Assembly: GCA_004524515.1 (NCBI GenBank)
Contig: SDNV01000074.1
Coordinates: 1-13,719 of the forward strand
Source: Promethearchaeota archaeon
Lineage (GTDB): Archaea; Asgardarchaeota; Lokiarchaeia; Sigynarchaeales; SOKP01
Length of the DNA: 13,719 bases
Direction of reading: 5' to 3'
This document shows positions 6,717 through 13,719 of this stretch, piece after piece. The notes below the pieces were generated by a model, which did no database searches, was not told where the DNA came from, and saw only the letters and a list, made by a program, of their open reading frames with translations. The translations under genes were made by a program, and so were the position numbers. Position 1 is the first letter of the stretch. The number at the start of each line of letters is the position of its first letter.

Positions 6717-9700
6717 TTAATCTAATAAATATGTTTCAATCATAGCAAAAATCTGGTCAAAATCATAGTGTTTTACAGAAATCGCTCCATTTGGGCAAGT
6801 TGCTGCGCAAGTCCCGCAGCCTTTACATAAAGCTGAATTTATAAAAGATTTTTTTAACACTAAACTCACTTCTTCATAGTCTAAAGAAGCTTCTTTTAAT
6901 TCGATAGCATTATATGGACATACCGTTACACATTTTCCACATCCTATACATCTTTCAGGATTTACTTCTGCGATTAAGCCCGAGGTTTTTATAGTTTTAG
7001 CGCTTAAAAACCTACTAGCTCTCCCTGCCGCTCCATTTGCTTGAGAAATGGAGTCTTGTATATTTTTTGGCCATTGAGCACATCCCGCAAGGAAAATTCC
7101 ATCTGTCGCAAAGTCTAATGGTCTTAATTTAACATGCGCTTCTAAGAAAAATCCATTTTTATCTAAGGGTACTTTTAACATTTTAGCTAATTCATCTAAA
7201 TTATCGGCCGGGATCATAGGGGTTGCCAGAATTAGTAAATCAGTTTCGAATTTAATATCATCTTGTAAATTGGTATCAAATACTTTTATTTCATACTTTT
7301 CAGGATTTTTATTCTTTTGTGAAATTATAGGCAACTGTTCTAAATTATACCTCAAAAATATTGCATTTTTCCTGCGCTCCCTATAATATTCTTCAAAGTC
7401 TTTTTTAGCCATTTGTAAATCTCTATAGAGTACAATAATCTCAAGATCAGGTTTTAATTCTTTCAAAAGGCTGATGTTTTTTACTGCAGCCCCACAACAC
7501 ACATTAGAGCAGTAAGTGATGCCTTCTTTTTGTCTTGCATTCACACATAATATAGTGGTTACGCGATTTATTTTATCTAACCACGACTTATCTTTGTCTT
7601 TTAATTTCTGTTCTAATTCCAACTGAGTTAGCACATTTTTATTCTTTTTATTATATTGAAAAGTCCCGTTTGGTTTTAATTCCTGCGCTCCAGTTGCCAC
7701 AATGATAGTTCCAATTTTAAAATCTTGAGGTTTATTCTTCGAATCGATAATTGCTACATTATAATTTCCAATATAACCCTTAATATCCTTAATTTTTGAT
7801 TTCAAGAAAATTTGTATATTTTTATTTTTTTCAACCTTTTGCTTGAGATCTTTTAGAATTATCGAAGCATCTTCATGAATAGGATAAAGAATATTAAGAT
7901 TATTCAAATTTCCCCCTAATTTATCCTCTTTTTCGATAAGATAGGTCTGAAACCCCTGATTGGCTAGATTAAGGGCGGAAGTCATACCAGAGACCCCTCC
8001 ACCTATAATTAATGCTGTTGGGGTAATATCTAATTTTGCTTCGATTAAGGGTTTAAGTAATCGTGATTTGGCAACAGCCATTCGTATTAAATCTTTAGCC
8101 TTAGCCGTTGCGGCTTCATTATCTCCCATATGAACCCAAGAACATTGGTCGCGTATATTTACCATTTCAAATAAATATTTATTTAATCCAGCTTCTTGAC
8201 ATGTTTCTTGGAATAATGCTTCATGAGTTCTAGGGGTACAAGATGCTACAATAAATCGGTTTAATTTCTTTTCTTGAATAACTTCTTTGATTCTAGCTTG
8301 AGAATCAGAACTACATGAATATAAGTTTGCCTCACAGTGAACTACAAAGGGTAATTTTTCAATATAGTCAACCACACTTGACACGTCCACATATTTACCA
8401 ATATTAATCCCACAATGACATACTAAAACTCCAATTCGAGGTTCATCTGATAATTTTACTTCTGCTTCTGGGATTTCATATACTTTTTCTTTTACTTCAG
8501 TAAATTTAACGGAATTTAATAAAGTCGCAACTAGAGAGGCCACTCCACTTGCGTCTGCCACAGTTTCAGGAATATCCATTGGGCCCTGACAAAACCCACA
8601 GAGAAAAATACCTTCTCTAGAGGAGAGCGCTTTATTGAAAAAAGATTTTTCTTTAAAGAAATGATATTTGTCTATGTCAATTCCTAAAATTTTAGCCAAT
8701 TCATCTGTACCTTTTGAGGGAACTAATGGAGTTGCTAAAACAACCAGATTTGCCCGAAAATCATTAAACTTACCCGTCTGTAAATCTTCATAGTGAATTA
8801 ATAAATCTTTAGATTCAGGATCTTCTTCAATCGTACTAATTTTTGTTTGAAAATATTTTACTCCATATTCTTCTTGAGCTCTTTGAATAAATTCATAAAA
8901 ATTTTTACCATATGCTCTAATATCATGTCTAAAAACATAGCAATTTGAGTGTTCAGAATGTTCTTTGGTAATTATGGCTTCCTTTGCCGTGTACATGCAG
9001 CATACACTTGAACAATAAGGAATGTTTTCATGTAAATCCCTTGAACCTGCACATTGAATGAATGCAATCTTTTCAGGTTCTTCTTGATCACTGGGTCTTA
9101 AAACATGTCCACCAAAAGGTCCCGAGGCACATAAAATTCGTTCATATTCCAGGGCACTCACCACATTTTCAAAATGATACCCCCATCTTGCAGATAATCT
9201 TTCAGCGGGCATATCAAATCCCGTAGCCACAACAACTGCTCCAACTTTTAATTTGATATCTTGGGGTTTTTGTTCATAATCAATTGCTTCAGCTTGACAG
9301 ACTTTCTCACAGACTCCGCATACTCCTTTAGTTAGTTTTAAACAAATTTCGGGATCAATTAAATAAATTGGAGGTACTGCCTGAGGAAATGGGATATATA
9401 TCGACTTTCTTTTTCCTAAATTCATATCAAAAATATTGGGAACTTCAATCTTAGGACATTTAGCAGCACAGTCACCACATCCTTTACATTTAGTTTCATC
9501 GATATATCTTGGTTTTTTAAGAACAGTTACTGCAAAATCTCCTGGTTTTCCCTCAACTTTTTTAACCTCATGATATGTCATTAATTCAATATTGGGATTT
9601 CTGAACAACTCAACCATTTTTGGAGCGAGAATACATAGGCTACAGTCATTCGTAGGAAAAGTTTTATCTAGCTGAGCCATTCTCCCTCCTATTGAAGGTG

Positions 9701-9800
9701 TTTTTTCTACTAAAAAAACTTTAAATCCTAGTTCTGTTAAATCTAATGAAGTCTGAATTCCAGCAATTCCTCCCCCAATAACTAATACCGTACCTTTCAT
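6717..9800 (-). CDS. hdrA: HdrA-like double-FAD electron-bifurcating subunit (1027 residues)
   Basis: A long-form HdrA. Module 1 (about 1-445): VIGGGIAG (7-14), EKTPSIGGRMAQLDKTFPTN then DCSLC (C53, C56), ferredoxin C105-C108-C111-C115-P, C153/C161-C164-C168, and C250/C263-C267-C268. A Cys-rich middle domain (about 455-590) carries CHCGINIG (C461, C463), C489, C496, SCTPRTHEALF and QCSWVH (C553); this is the segment found at the N-terminus of single-module HdrA. Module 2 begins at IIGGGVSG (598-605), with C752/C764-C768-C769. The C-terminus has two classical clusters (C951-C961-P, C992-C1002-P), where MvhD is expected to dock. HdrA carries the bifurcating FAD and relays electrons between donor, ferredoxin and HdrBC. 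The ATG overlaps the upstream stop by one base (TAATG), so translation is coupled; AGAGG (9811-9815) is its ribosome-binding site. Long double HdrA forms are known in anaerobes; which module is catalytic cannot be told here. Confidence 0.95.
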   Translation of the reverse strand: MKGTVLVIGGGIAGIQTSLDLTELGFKVFLVEKTPSIGGRMAQLDKTFPTNDCSLCILAPKMVELFRNPNIELMTYHEVKKVEGKPGDFAVTVLKKPRYIDETKCKGCGDCAAKCPKIEVPNIFDMNLGKRKSIYIPFPQAVPPIYLIDPEICLKLTKGVCGVCEKVCQAEAIDYEQKPQDIKLKVGAVVVATGFDMPAERLSARWGYHFENVVSALEYERILCASGPFGGHVLRPSDQEEPEKIAFIQCAGSRDLHENIPYCSSVCCMYTAKEAIITKEHSEHSNCYVFRHDIRAYGKNFYEFIQRAQEEYGVKYFQTKISTIEEDPESKDLLIHYEDLQTGKFNDFRANLVVLATPLVPSKGTDELAKILGIDIDKYHFFKEKSFFNKALSSREGIFLCGFCQGPMDIPETVADASGVASLVATLLNSVKFTEVKEKVYEIPEAEVKLSDEPRIGVLVCHCGINIGKYVDVSSVVDYIEKLPFVVHCEANLYSCSSDSQARIKEVIQEKKLNRFIVASCTPRTHEALFQETCQEAGLNKYLFEMVNIRDQCSWVHMGDNEAATAKAKDLIRMAVAKSRLLKPLIEAKLDITPTALIIGGGVSGMTSALNLANQGFQTYLIEKEDKLGGNLNNLNILYPIHEDASIILKDLKQKVEKNKNIQIFLKSKIKDIKGYIGNYNVAIIDSKNKPQDFKIGTIIVATGAQELKPNGTFQYNKKNKNVLTQLELEQKLKDKDKSWLDKINRVTTILCVNARQKEGITYCSNVCCGAAVKNISLLKELKPDLEIIVLYRDLQMAKKDFEEYYRERRKNAIFLRYNLEQLPIISQKNKNPEKYEIKVFDTNLQDDIKFETDLLILATPMIPADNLDELAKMLKVPLDKNGFFLEAHVKLRPLDFATDGIFLAGCAQWPKNIQDSISQANGAAGRASRFLSAKTIKTSGLIAEVNPERCIGCGKCVTVCPYNAIELKEASLDYEEVSLVLKKSFINSALCKGCGTCAATCPNGAISVKHYDFDQIFAMIETYLLD

Positions 9801-11083
9801 TATGATTTTTCCTCTATATTTTCAGTTGGTTTATTTATCTCAATATGATTAACTAAAAATTCAGAAAAGTCCATAACTTCTATTGATGCGATATCTTCAA
9901 AATCATCTTGAAGACAAGTTAAATGGATCTTGCATTTTGGACAAGATGTAATCATAATTTCTCCAGCAGCTTTAGCTTCCAACATGCGTTTATATCTCAA
10001 TGCCTTAGATTTTTCATTACAGTTCATCCAACTACTAACTCCGCAGCATAATGAATTTTTTTGATTATGCTCCATTTCATTAAACTCATAGCCTAATCGC
10101 TTAAATTCTTTAAAAATCTCTCGAGTCTTTTCCGTTATGTTATTATCTTTAGGTAAAAACCTACTTAACCTACACGGGTCATGATAAGTAAAGGGAATTA
10201 TTTTTGAGCTCTCATTTGGATTTTTAAATTTGATCTTATCCTGTTTCCAATTATCATAAATATACTCAATTATATGTTGAACCTCAAATTTATTATTAAA
10301 ATTTTCAAAAATATTTGGATAATCCACTTTAAATGTTCTATAACACTCAGCACATGCAGTGACAATTTTAGATATTCCTGCTTTTTCGAACATGTCTATA
10401 TTTTTTTTCGCTAGTTTAATAAACGTTTTTAATTTTCCTTGACCCCAATAGATATCATGCCCACAACAAATTTCCTCTTTAAAAACTACAATAGGTTCAT
10501 TTTCAATTTGACATAATATCTTTAAAGTACTTTCTGCAATTTTATCGGAATGTTCAAATTCGAAATTAAAAAATGGTAAACATCCAACATAATATAAAAT
10601 AGGTCCTTTATCTGAAATTTTACACCCCTTTGGGACCCAATCAAGTGATCGATCGGGTTGAATATAGGGTCTGCTCATTAATTCTGAAATCGTAGTATAT
10701 ATTCCCTTATGAGCAATAATTTCTTCAGGATTTTGATTAGAAACATGTCTCATTTTCCATTTGGCCATTCTTACAATATCGGCAAAATTTATTTCTTCGG
10801 GACAATCTTTAAGACATTGATTACAGGTTAAACAATCCCATAAAACCCCACTTTCAATAACTTTATCTTCAAATCCCTCTAAAATAAGTTGAATTATTTT
10901 ACTAGGGGTAAATTTCTGAACCTTACTTAACTGGCAGACACCGCTACAACGACCACATTGATAGCATCTTTTTAATAAAGAACGTAAATTAGGCTCATAT
11001 ATTTTATCTAAGTAATCAAACGTGTCTGCAAATAATTTCTTTCTGATGATTTCTCTTTTTGATTCTGAATTTGACTCTGTTAT
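9800..11083 (-). CDS. HdrC-HdrB fusion (HdrD-like), start codon unresolved
   Basis: From the first ATG (10768) the frame encodes 322 residues of HdrB type with two full CCG domains, counted from that ATG: C63/C101-C102/C139-C142 and C199/C241-C242/C276-C279. These bind the noncubane clusters that reduce disulfides in HdrB and HdrD. The same frame stays open upstream to 11110 and encodes an HdrC half: CYQCGRCSGVC (10934-10966) and WDCLTCNQCLKDCP (10799-10840). The intact product is therefore an HdrC-HdrB fusion of about 427 residues, close to methanogen HdrD. No ATG, GTG or TTG occurs in frame above 10768. ATA at 11083 follows a GAGGAG site (11087-11092) by three bases. An ATG at 11094 is in another frame and reaches TAA after four codons. 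The 10768 ATG has no ribosome-binding site. AUA initiation, an indel, or an assembly error are all possible. It sits between an FrhB-like gene and HdrA. Confidence 0.88.
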   Translation of the reverse strand: MTESNSESKREIIRKKLFADTFDYLDKIYEPNLRSLLKRCYQCGRCSGVCQLSKVQKFTPSKIIQLILEGFEDKVIESGVLWDCLTCNQCLKDCPEEINFADIVRMAKWKMRHVSNQNPEEIIAHKGIYTTISELMSRPYIQPDRSLDWVPKGCKISDKGPILYYVGCLPFFNFEFEHSDKIAESTLKILCQIENEPIVVFKEEICCGHDIYWGQGKLKTFIKLAKKNIDMFEKAGISKIVTACAECYRTFKVDYPNIFENFNNKFEVQHIIEYIYDNWKQDKIKFKNPNESSKIIPFTYHDPCRLSRFLPKDNNITEKTREIFKEFKRLGYEFNEMEHNQKNSLCCGVSSWMNCNEKSKALRYKRMLEAKAAGEIMITSCPKCKIHLTCLQDDFEDIASIEVMDFSEFLVNHIEINKPTENIEEKS

Positions 11084-11086
11084 GTT

Positions 11087-11092
11087 CTCCTC
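11087..11092 (-). promoter_or_regulatory. Orphan ribosome-binding site (GAGGAG) before the HdrC-HdrB frame
   Basis: GAGGAG on the minus strand begins five bases after the TAG stop of the upstream FrhB-like gene, just where an HdrC start is expected. It precedes no ATG, GTG or TTG in the HdrC frame; only ATA (11083-11081) is close. It argues that translation of the fusion begins here and not at the internal ATG at 10768. Confidence 0.5.
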
Positions 11093-11096
11093 ATCT

Positions 11097-12206
11097 CTAT
11101 TGAAGGTTTTTCATGAATTCTTCTTTACGTTTTATTTTTGACTGAGTGAATTGAGAAATTAATTCAATCATTTTATCTTGTTTCGCTGGATCTAAATCTT
11201 TACAATTAATTACTCCAGCATTGATTACTTTAGATAATATCTCTTTTCCTCTCTTGGTTCTAGGGATGACAGTAGTATATTTATTAGGAGAACCTAACCC
11301 TCCAAAAGAGATATCAGCATAAATATTTGTAAAATCACTACATGCATTACATGCGGTTCGCATATAATCCTTTAAATGATTAAAGGGAATGTGGACGACC
11401 TTCTCTCCGGCTCCCTCATCCTTTAACTTAAAAATAACATCTTCTTTTATGTTAATTTTTACGATATCTGAAAATTTAATATTGAAATCCTTCTCAAATT
11501 TCTCAACTTGAAGCTTTTCGAAGAAAAAATTTTCATAACAAAATAAACCCAAACAGATTTCTATATTTTCCGAAGGGGTGACACCCAAATCTTGCATACA
11601 TCGAATCGTATAAAGCTGACAAGGTGTCCCAACAACGGCTAATTTTTTAAATTTATAATGATTTAATTTAGGAATTGAGTGAGTATAAGTACAAAATTTT
11701 TGAATCTCATCTAAATGGGGCGAAATATCCAATTTTGCCCCGGATGCTTTTAATAAATCGTATTTACTATCAGCAAAAGTAGCCTCTCTAGAAAAAGGAG
11801 CATCTGTTCTAGAAACAACTGCTCCATCGATTAACTTTTTTTCTATTAAATAATTAATTATTGAGTTCACCACCCCTCCATCAGTTCCATAATCTAAAAA
11901 TTCTTTATCTGTTGCTTGACAAGAATAAATGTCTTCATAATGACCGATGGGTAATGTGGAATAATCAGAAAAATTATACGTTTTATTAAGTTCTTCATCT
12001 AGAACGTGAGTCTGCGGACAGATATAATAACAGATACCACATTCCAAACATTTATCCTTATTAATATATACGGGAGGAGTATAAGGATCCTTGAAGCCAA
12101 TAACATCATATTCCGCGGAACTACAGAAGCTAACACATCCTCCACATTCTTGACAAATACCTATTTCATGCACTTCTTTAATTAAATCCTGGAATGATTT
12201 TGGCAT
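11097..12206 (-). CDS. FrhB/FdhB-like F420-type FAD flavoprotein with two [4Fe-4S] clusters
   Basis: A 369-residue member of the coenzyme F420 hydrogenase/dehydrogenase beta-subunit family. Two ferredoxin-type motifs open it: C18-C21-C24-C28 (fourth Cys followed by S) and C53-C56-C59-C63-P. The FAD-binding core follows: YGTDGGVVNSII (106-117), VVGTPCQL (191-198), CLGLFCYENF (218-227), and a C-terminal RTACNACSDFTN with ADISFGGLGSP and YTTVIPRTKRG (283-319). Known members move electrons between F420 and iron-sulfur clusters through FAD; others in the broad family use ferredoxin or unknown carriers, so F420 is probable but not proved. It lies 15 bases after a second FrhB-like gene and directly before the HdrC-HdrB fusion, so it is probably the electron-input or output module of the Hdr complex. 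The ribosome-binding site is weak (GATGA). Its stop and the GAGGAG site of the next gene are five bases apart. Confidence 0.92.
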   Translation of the reverse strand: MPKSFQDLIKEVHEIGICQECGGCVSFCSSAEYDVIGFKDPYTPPVYINKDKCLECGICYYICPQTHVLDEELNKTYNFSDYSTLPIGHYEDIYSCQATDKEFLDYGTDGGVVNSIINYLIEKKLIDGAVVSRTDAPFSREATFADSKYDLLKASGAKLDISPHLDEIQKFCTYTHSIPKLNHYKFKKLAVVGTPCQLYTIRCMQDLGVTPSENIEICLGLFCYENFFFEKLQVEKFEKDFNIKFSDIVKINIKEDVIFKLKDEGAGEKVVHIPFNHLKDYMRTACNACSDFTNIYADISFGGLGSPNKYTTVIPRTKRGKEILSKVINAGVINCKDLDPAKQDKMIELISQFTQSKIKRKEEFMKNLQ

Positions 12207-12221
12207 TTAATCATCAATTAT

Positions 12222-13667
12222 TTATTCTTTTTTTTCTAAATCTATTTTTTTACATTTTTTTCTTTTAATCCCTGCAATTCTTTCCACTAAGAATTGTCCT
12301 GGTTTTACCTCTTTTAAGTTTTGGGCTTCAATTAATCCCTCTTCTATTATTCCTTGAAAGATTTCATCAGCTTCTTTGGATCGTGTAATTACCGAAGACC
12401 AGCCATCTTGAGACCCAATGGAACCTACTGATATATCGGCGTAATCCGAAGTTAAGTCCTCACAGAAATGACAATTATGACGAGCATAACTTTGTACATC
12501 TGCTAAAGGAACATCCATTTGCTCACCTGATTTAAGATTTATGATAAATTTGCCCCCGCCTATATTCATTTTAGTTAATTCGTTTATGTCTTTATTAAAC
12601 TGTTCTTTAGCTAATTTAATAATTCCTTCGTATGGAAAGGATTCCATACAAAATAAACCGATTCTATATTTAATATTCTTAAAAAAAGGTAATCCGCTTG
12701 GAAATAGAGTTCCTTTTTCAATAGCTTTCATCATACAAGGAACGCCCACAAATGCGATTCGTTCAAAATTTTTACATTGATCAATGATGGTCAATGACGG
12801 GGCATTCGCATATTTAGTTCCTGCCGTTTTATAGAGATCTTTCACATCCTCTACAATAACAGGTTCCGGTTTCCATAAATCTTTAGAATGTTGGACCGCC
12901 ACAATAGCATCTACTAATTTCTCCTTTAACATATATTCTAAAATTGAGGTAACTATCCCCCCATCTTGGCGCACTTTTTTAATTTCATCCTTGGTAGTGC
13001 TTGCAGAATATGAGTTTAAATATGCACCAATATTCGCTGACCAGTTTAAAGATTTATCTAATTTCTTTATTGCTTCATTTGCTTGGTCTATAGAAAAAGA
13101 TCTCGGACAGACTGAAAAACATAGACCACATTTCATACATGTATTATCATCGATTTCTAGCTCATCAGCTGAAACGGTTATCGCATCAACTGGACAAATC
13201 GATGAGCACCATCCACATTGACAACACACTCCTGCTTCAAATACTATTGAAACGGGTTCAAAATAATGTTCCTTAAAATCTTCAGGCAAATCCTTTACTT
13301 GATATCGATAAAAATATTCTTTTTCTTCTACTTCTTTTTCTTCTCCTTTAATTTTTTTAATGACCTTTTTCGTTTTTATTTCAATGTGTTCTTCGACATA
13401 ACCTTGTTCCTTTAGATAAACTATATCCCGAATCACATTTTCAGGAGGGAATTGTTTAATTAGCTTAGCTATTTCATCTAAAAATAAAGGTTCTTTCCCT
13501 TTTAAGTCCTCTAATATTAATTTTCTTTCTGTTTCTGCATCCACTAAGGAATCCAGTATATCATAAAATTCCTGTTCATTATACTTTCCAACTTTTAAAA
13601 TTTCATCTTTCGCTTCAAAAAAAGCGCGTATTTGAAAATTTTCTGCTGCTTTATAGGTAGCATCCAT
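12222..13667 (-). CDS. FrhB-like flavoprotein with N-terminal wHTH-like extension; 5' end uncertain
   Basis: 481 residues from the ATG at 13667, longer than a normal FrhB because of about 140 extra N-terminal residues. Residues about 44-95 (around LFLDEIAKLI and VIRDIVYLKEQGYVEE) resemble a winged helix, followed by a lysine/glutamate-rich beta-hairpin-like stretch (about 95-122). Then come two ferredoxin motifs, C148-C151-C154-C158-P and C177-C180-C183-C187-P, and the FrhB core: QDGGIVTSIL (234-243), FVGVPCMMKA (306-315), IGLFCMESF (336-344), and CHFCEDLTSDYADISVGSIG (399-418). It probably binds FAD and exchanges electrons with F420 or a similar carrier. The frame stays open without a stop to the window edge at 13719, and the 13667 ATG has no ribosome-binding site, so the true start may lie outside. 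It is the first visible gene of the Hdr operon, 15 bases before the second FrhB-like gene. Confidence 0.88.
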   Translation of the reverse strand: MDATYKAAENFQIRAFFEAKDEILKVGKYNEQEFYDILDSLVDAETERKLILEDLKGKEPLFLDEIAKLIKQFPPENVIRDIVYLKEQGYVEEHIEIKTKKVIKKIKGEEKEVEEKEYFYRYQVKDLPEDFKEHYFEPVSIVFEAGVCCQCGWCSSICPVDAITVSADELEIDDNTCMKCGLCFSVCPRSFSIDQANEAIKKLDKSLNWSANIGAYLNSYSASTTKDEIKKVRQDGGIVTSILEYMLKEKLVDAIVAVQHSKDLWKPEPVIVEDVKDLYKTAGTKYANAPSLTIIDQCKNFERIAFVGVPCMMKAIEKGTLFPSGLPFFKNIKYRIGLFCMESFPYEGIIKLAKEQFNKDINELTKMNIGGGKFIINLKSGEQMDVPLADVQSYARHNCHFCEDLTSDYADISVGSIGSQDGWSSVITRSKEADEIFQGIIEEGLIEAQNLKEVKPGQFLVERIAGIKRKKCKKIDLEKKE

Positions 13668-13719
13668 TAAGATTTTTGACGGTATATTATCAAAAACATA
13701 ATCCTTACTGATTTGAACC

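Noticed and set aside
3079..9800. Treating the two HdrA genes as one gene split or duplicated by an assembly error
   Set aside because: They differ throughout in sequence, domain content, C-termini and flanking DNA, and a different gene (mvhD) lies between them, so they are genuine diverged paralogs.
9800..10768. Calling the gene as a stand-alone HdrB starting at 10768
   Set aside because: The start has no ribosome-binding site and the in-frame upstream sequence encodes an intact HdrC domain, so this start would truncate the protein.
11083..11094. ATG at 11094 as the start of a separate small gene
   Set aside because: It is followed by only three more sense codons before TAA. It is of interest only as a possible frameshifted start for the HdrC-HdrB fusion.
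1..13719. tRNA, rRNA, CRISPR array, insertion sequence or phage genes
   Set aside because: No tRNA-like arms, rRNA blocks, regularly spaced repeats, transposase motifs or terminal inverted repeats were seen on either strand.

Overview
This AT-rich window (G+C roughly 30% by eye) looks archaeal. It has TTTAAATA-type TATA elements, T-run terminators and weak or variable ribosome-binding sites. Its genes belong to the heterodisulfide reductase (Hdr), MvhD and FrhB families typical of archaeal flavin-based electron bifurcation. Low G+C, double-module HdrA proteins and an SLC45/GPH-like sugar transporter suggest an Asgard (Lokiarchaeia-like) archaeon. That placement is inference; no marker gene is present.

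Layout. On the left, two plus-strand genes: a winged-helix plus multi-[4Fe-4S] protein (111-1247) and a 12-helix major facilitator transporter (1408-2910). A short convergent gap follows. From 13719 down to 3079 everything is on the minus strand and almost all of it is redox machinery. In transcription order: an FrhB-like flavoprotein with an N-terminal wHTH-like extension (12222-13667, possibly starting outside the window), a second FrhB-like protein (11097-12206), an HdrC-HdrB fusion of HdrD type (9800-about 11083), a 1027-residue HdrA (6717-9800) and MvhD (6247-6690). After a 408-base gap holding a terminator-like hairpin and a probable promoter comes a second, 919-residue HdrA (3079-5838). 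Spacings of 15, about 13, -1 and 26 bases make the first five genes a probable single operon.

How the genes could work together. FrhB-like subunits normally exchange electrons with a deazaflavin (F420) or a related carrier through FAD. MvhD passes electrons to HdrA, HdrA splits them at FAD, and HdrC/HdrB carries them to a disulfide-type acceptor through two CCG-type clusters. No [NiFe]-hydrogenase subunits (MvhA/MvhG) are present, so the window suggests an F420-linked or otherwise FrhB-linked, hydrogenase-independent Hdr complex. A choice of two HdrA scaffolds would be available to it.

The main surprises are these. (1) The HdrB-like gene is really an HdrC-HdrB fusion: its HdrC half is intact in frame upstream of the first ATG, but no ATG, GTG or TTG start codon exists for it. 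(2) The two HdrA paralogs differ by clean loss of the central Cys-rich HdrA domain. (3) The two paralogs show reciprocal loss of a conserved CxGSR motif in opposite modules. (4) Two FrhB paralogs are stacked in one Hdr operon, one with a wHTH-like extension.
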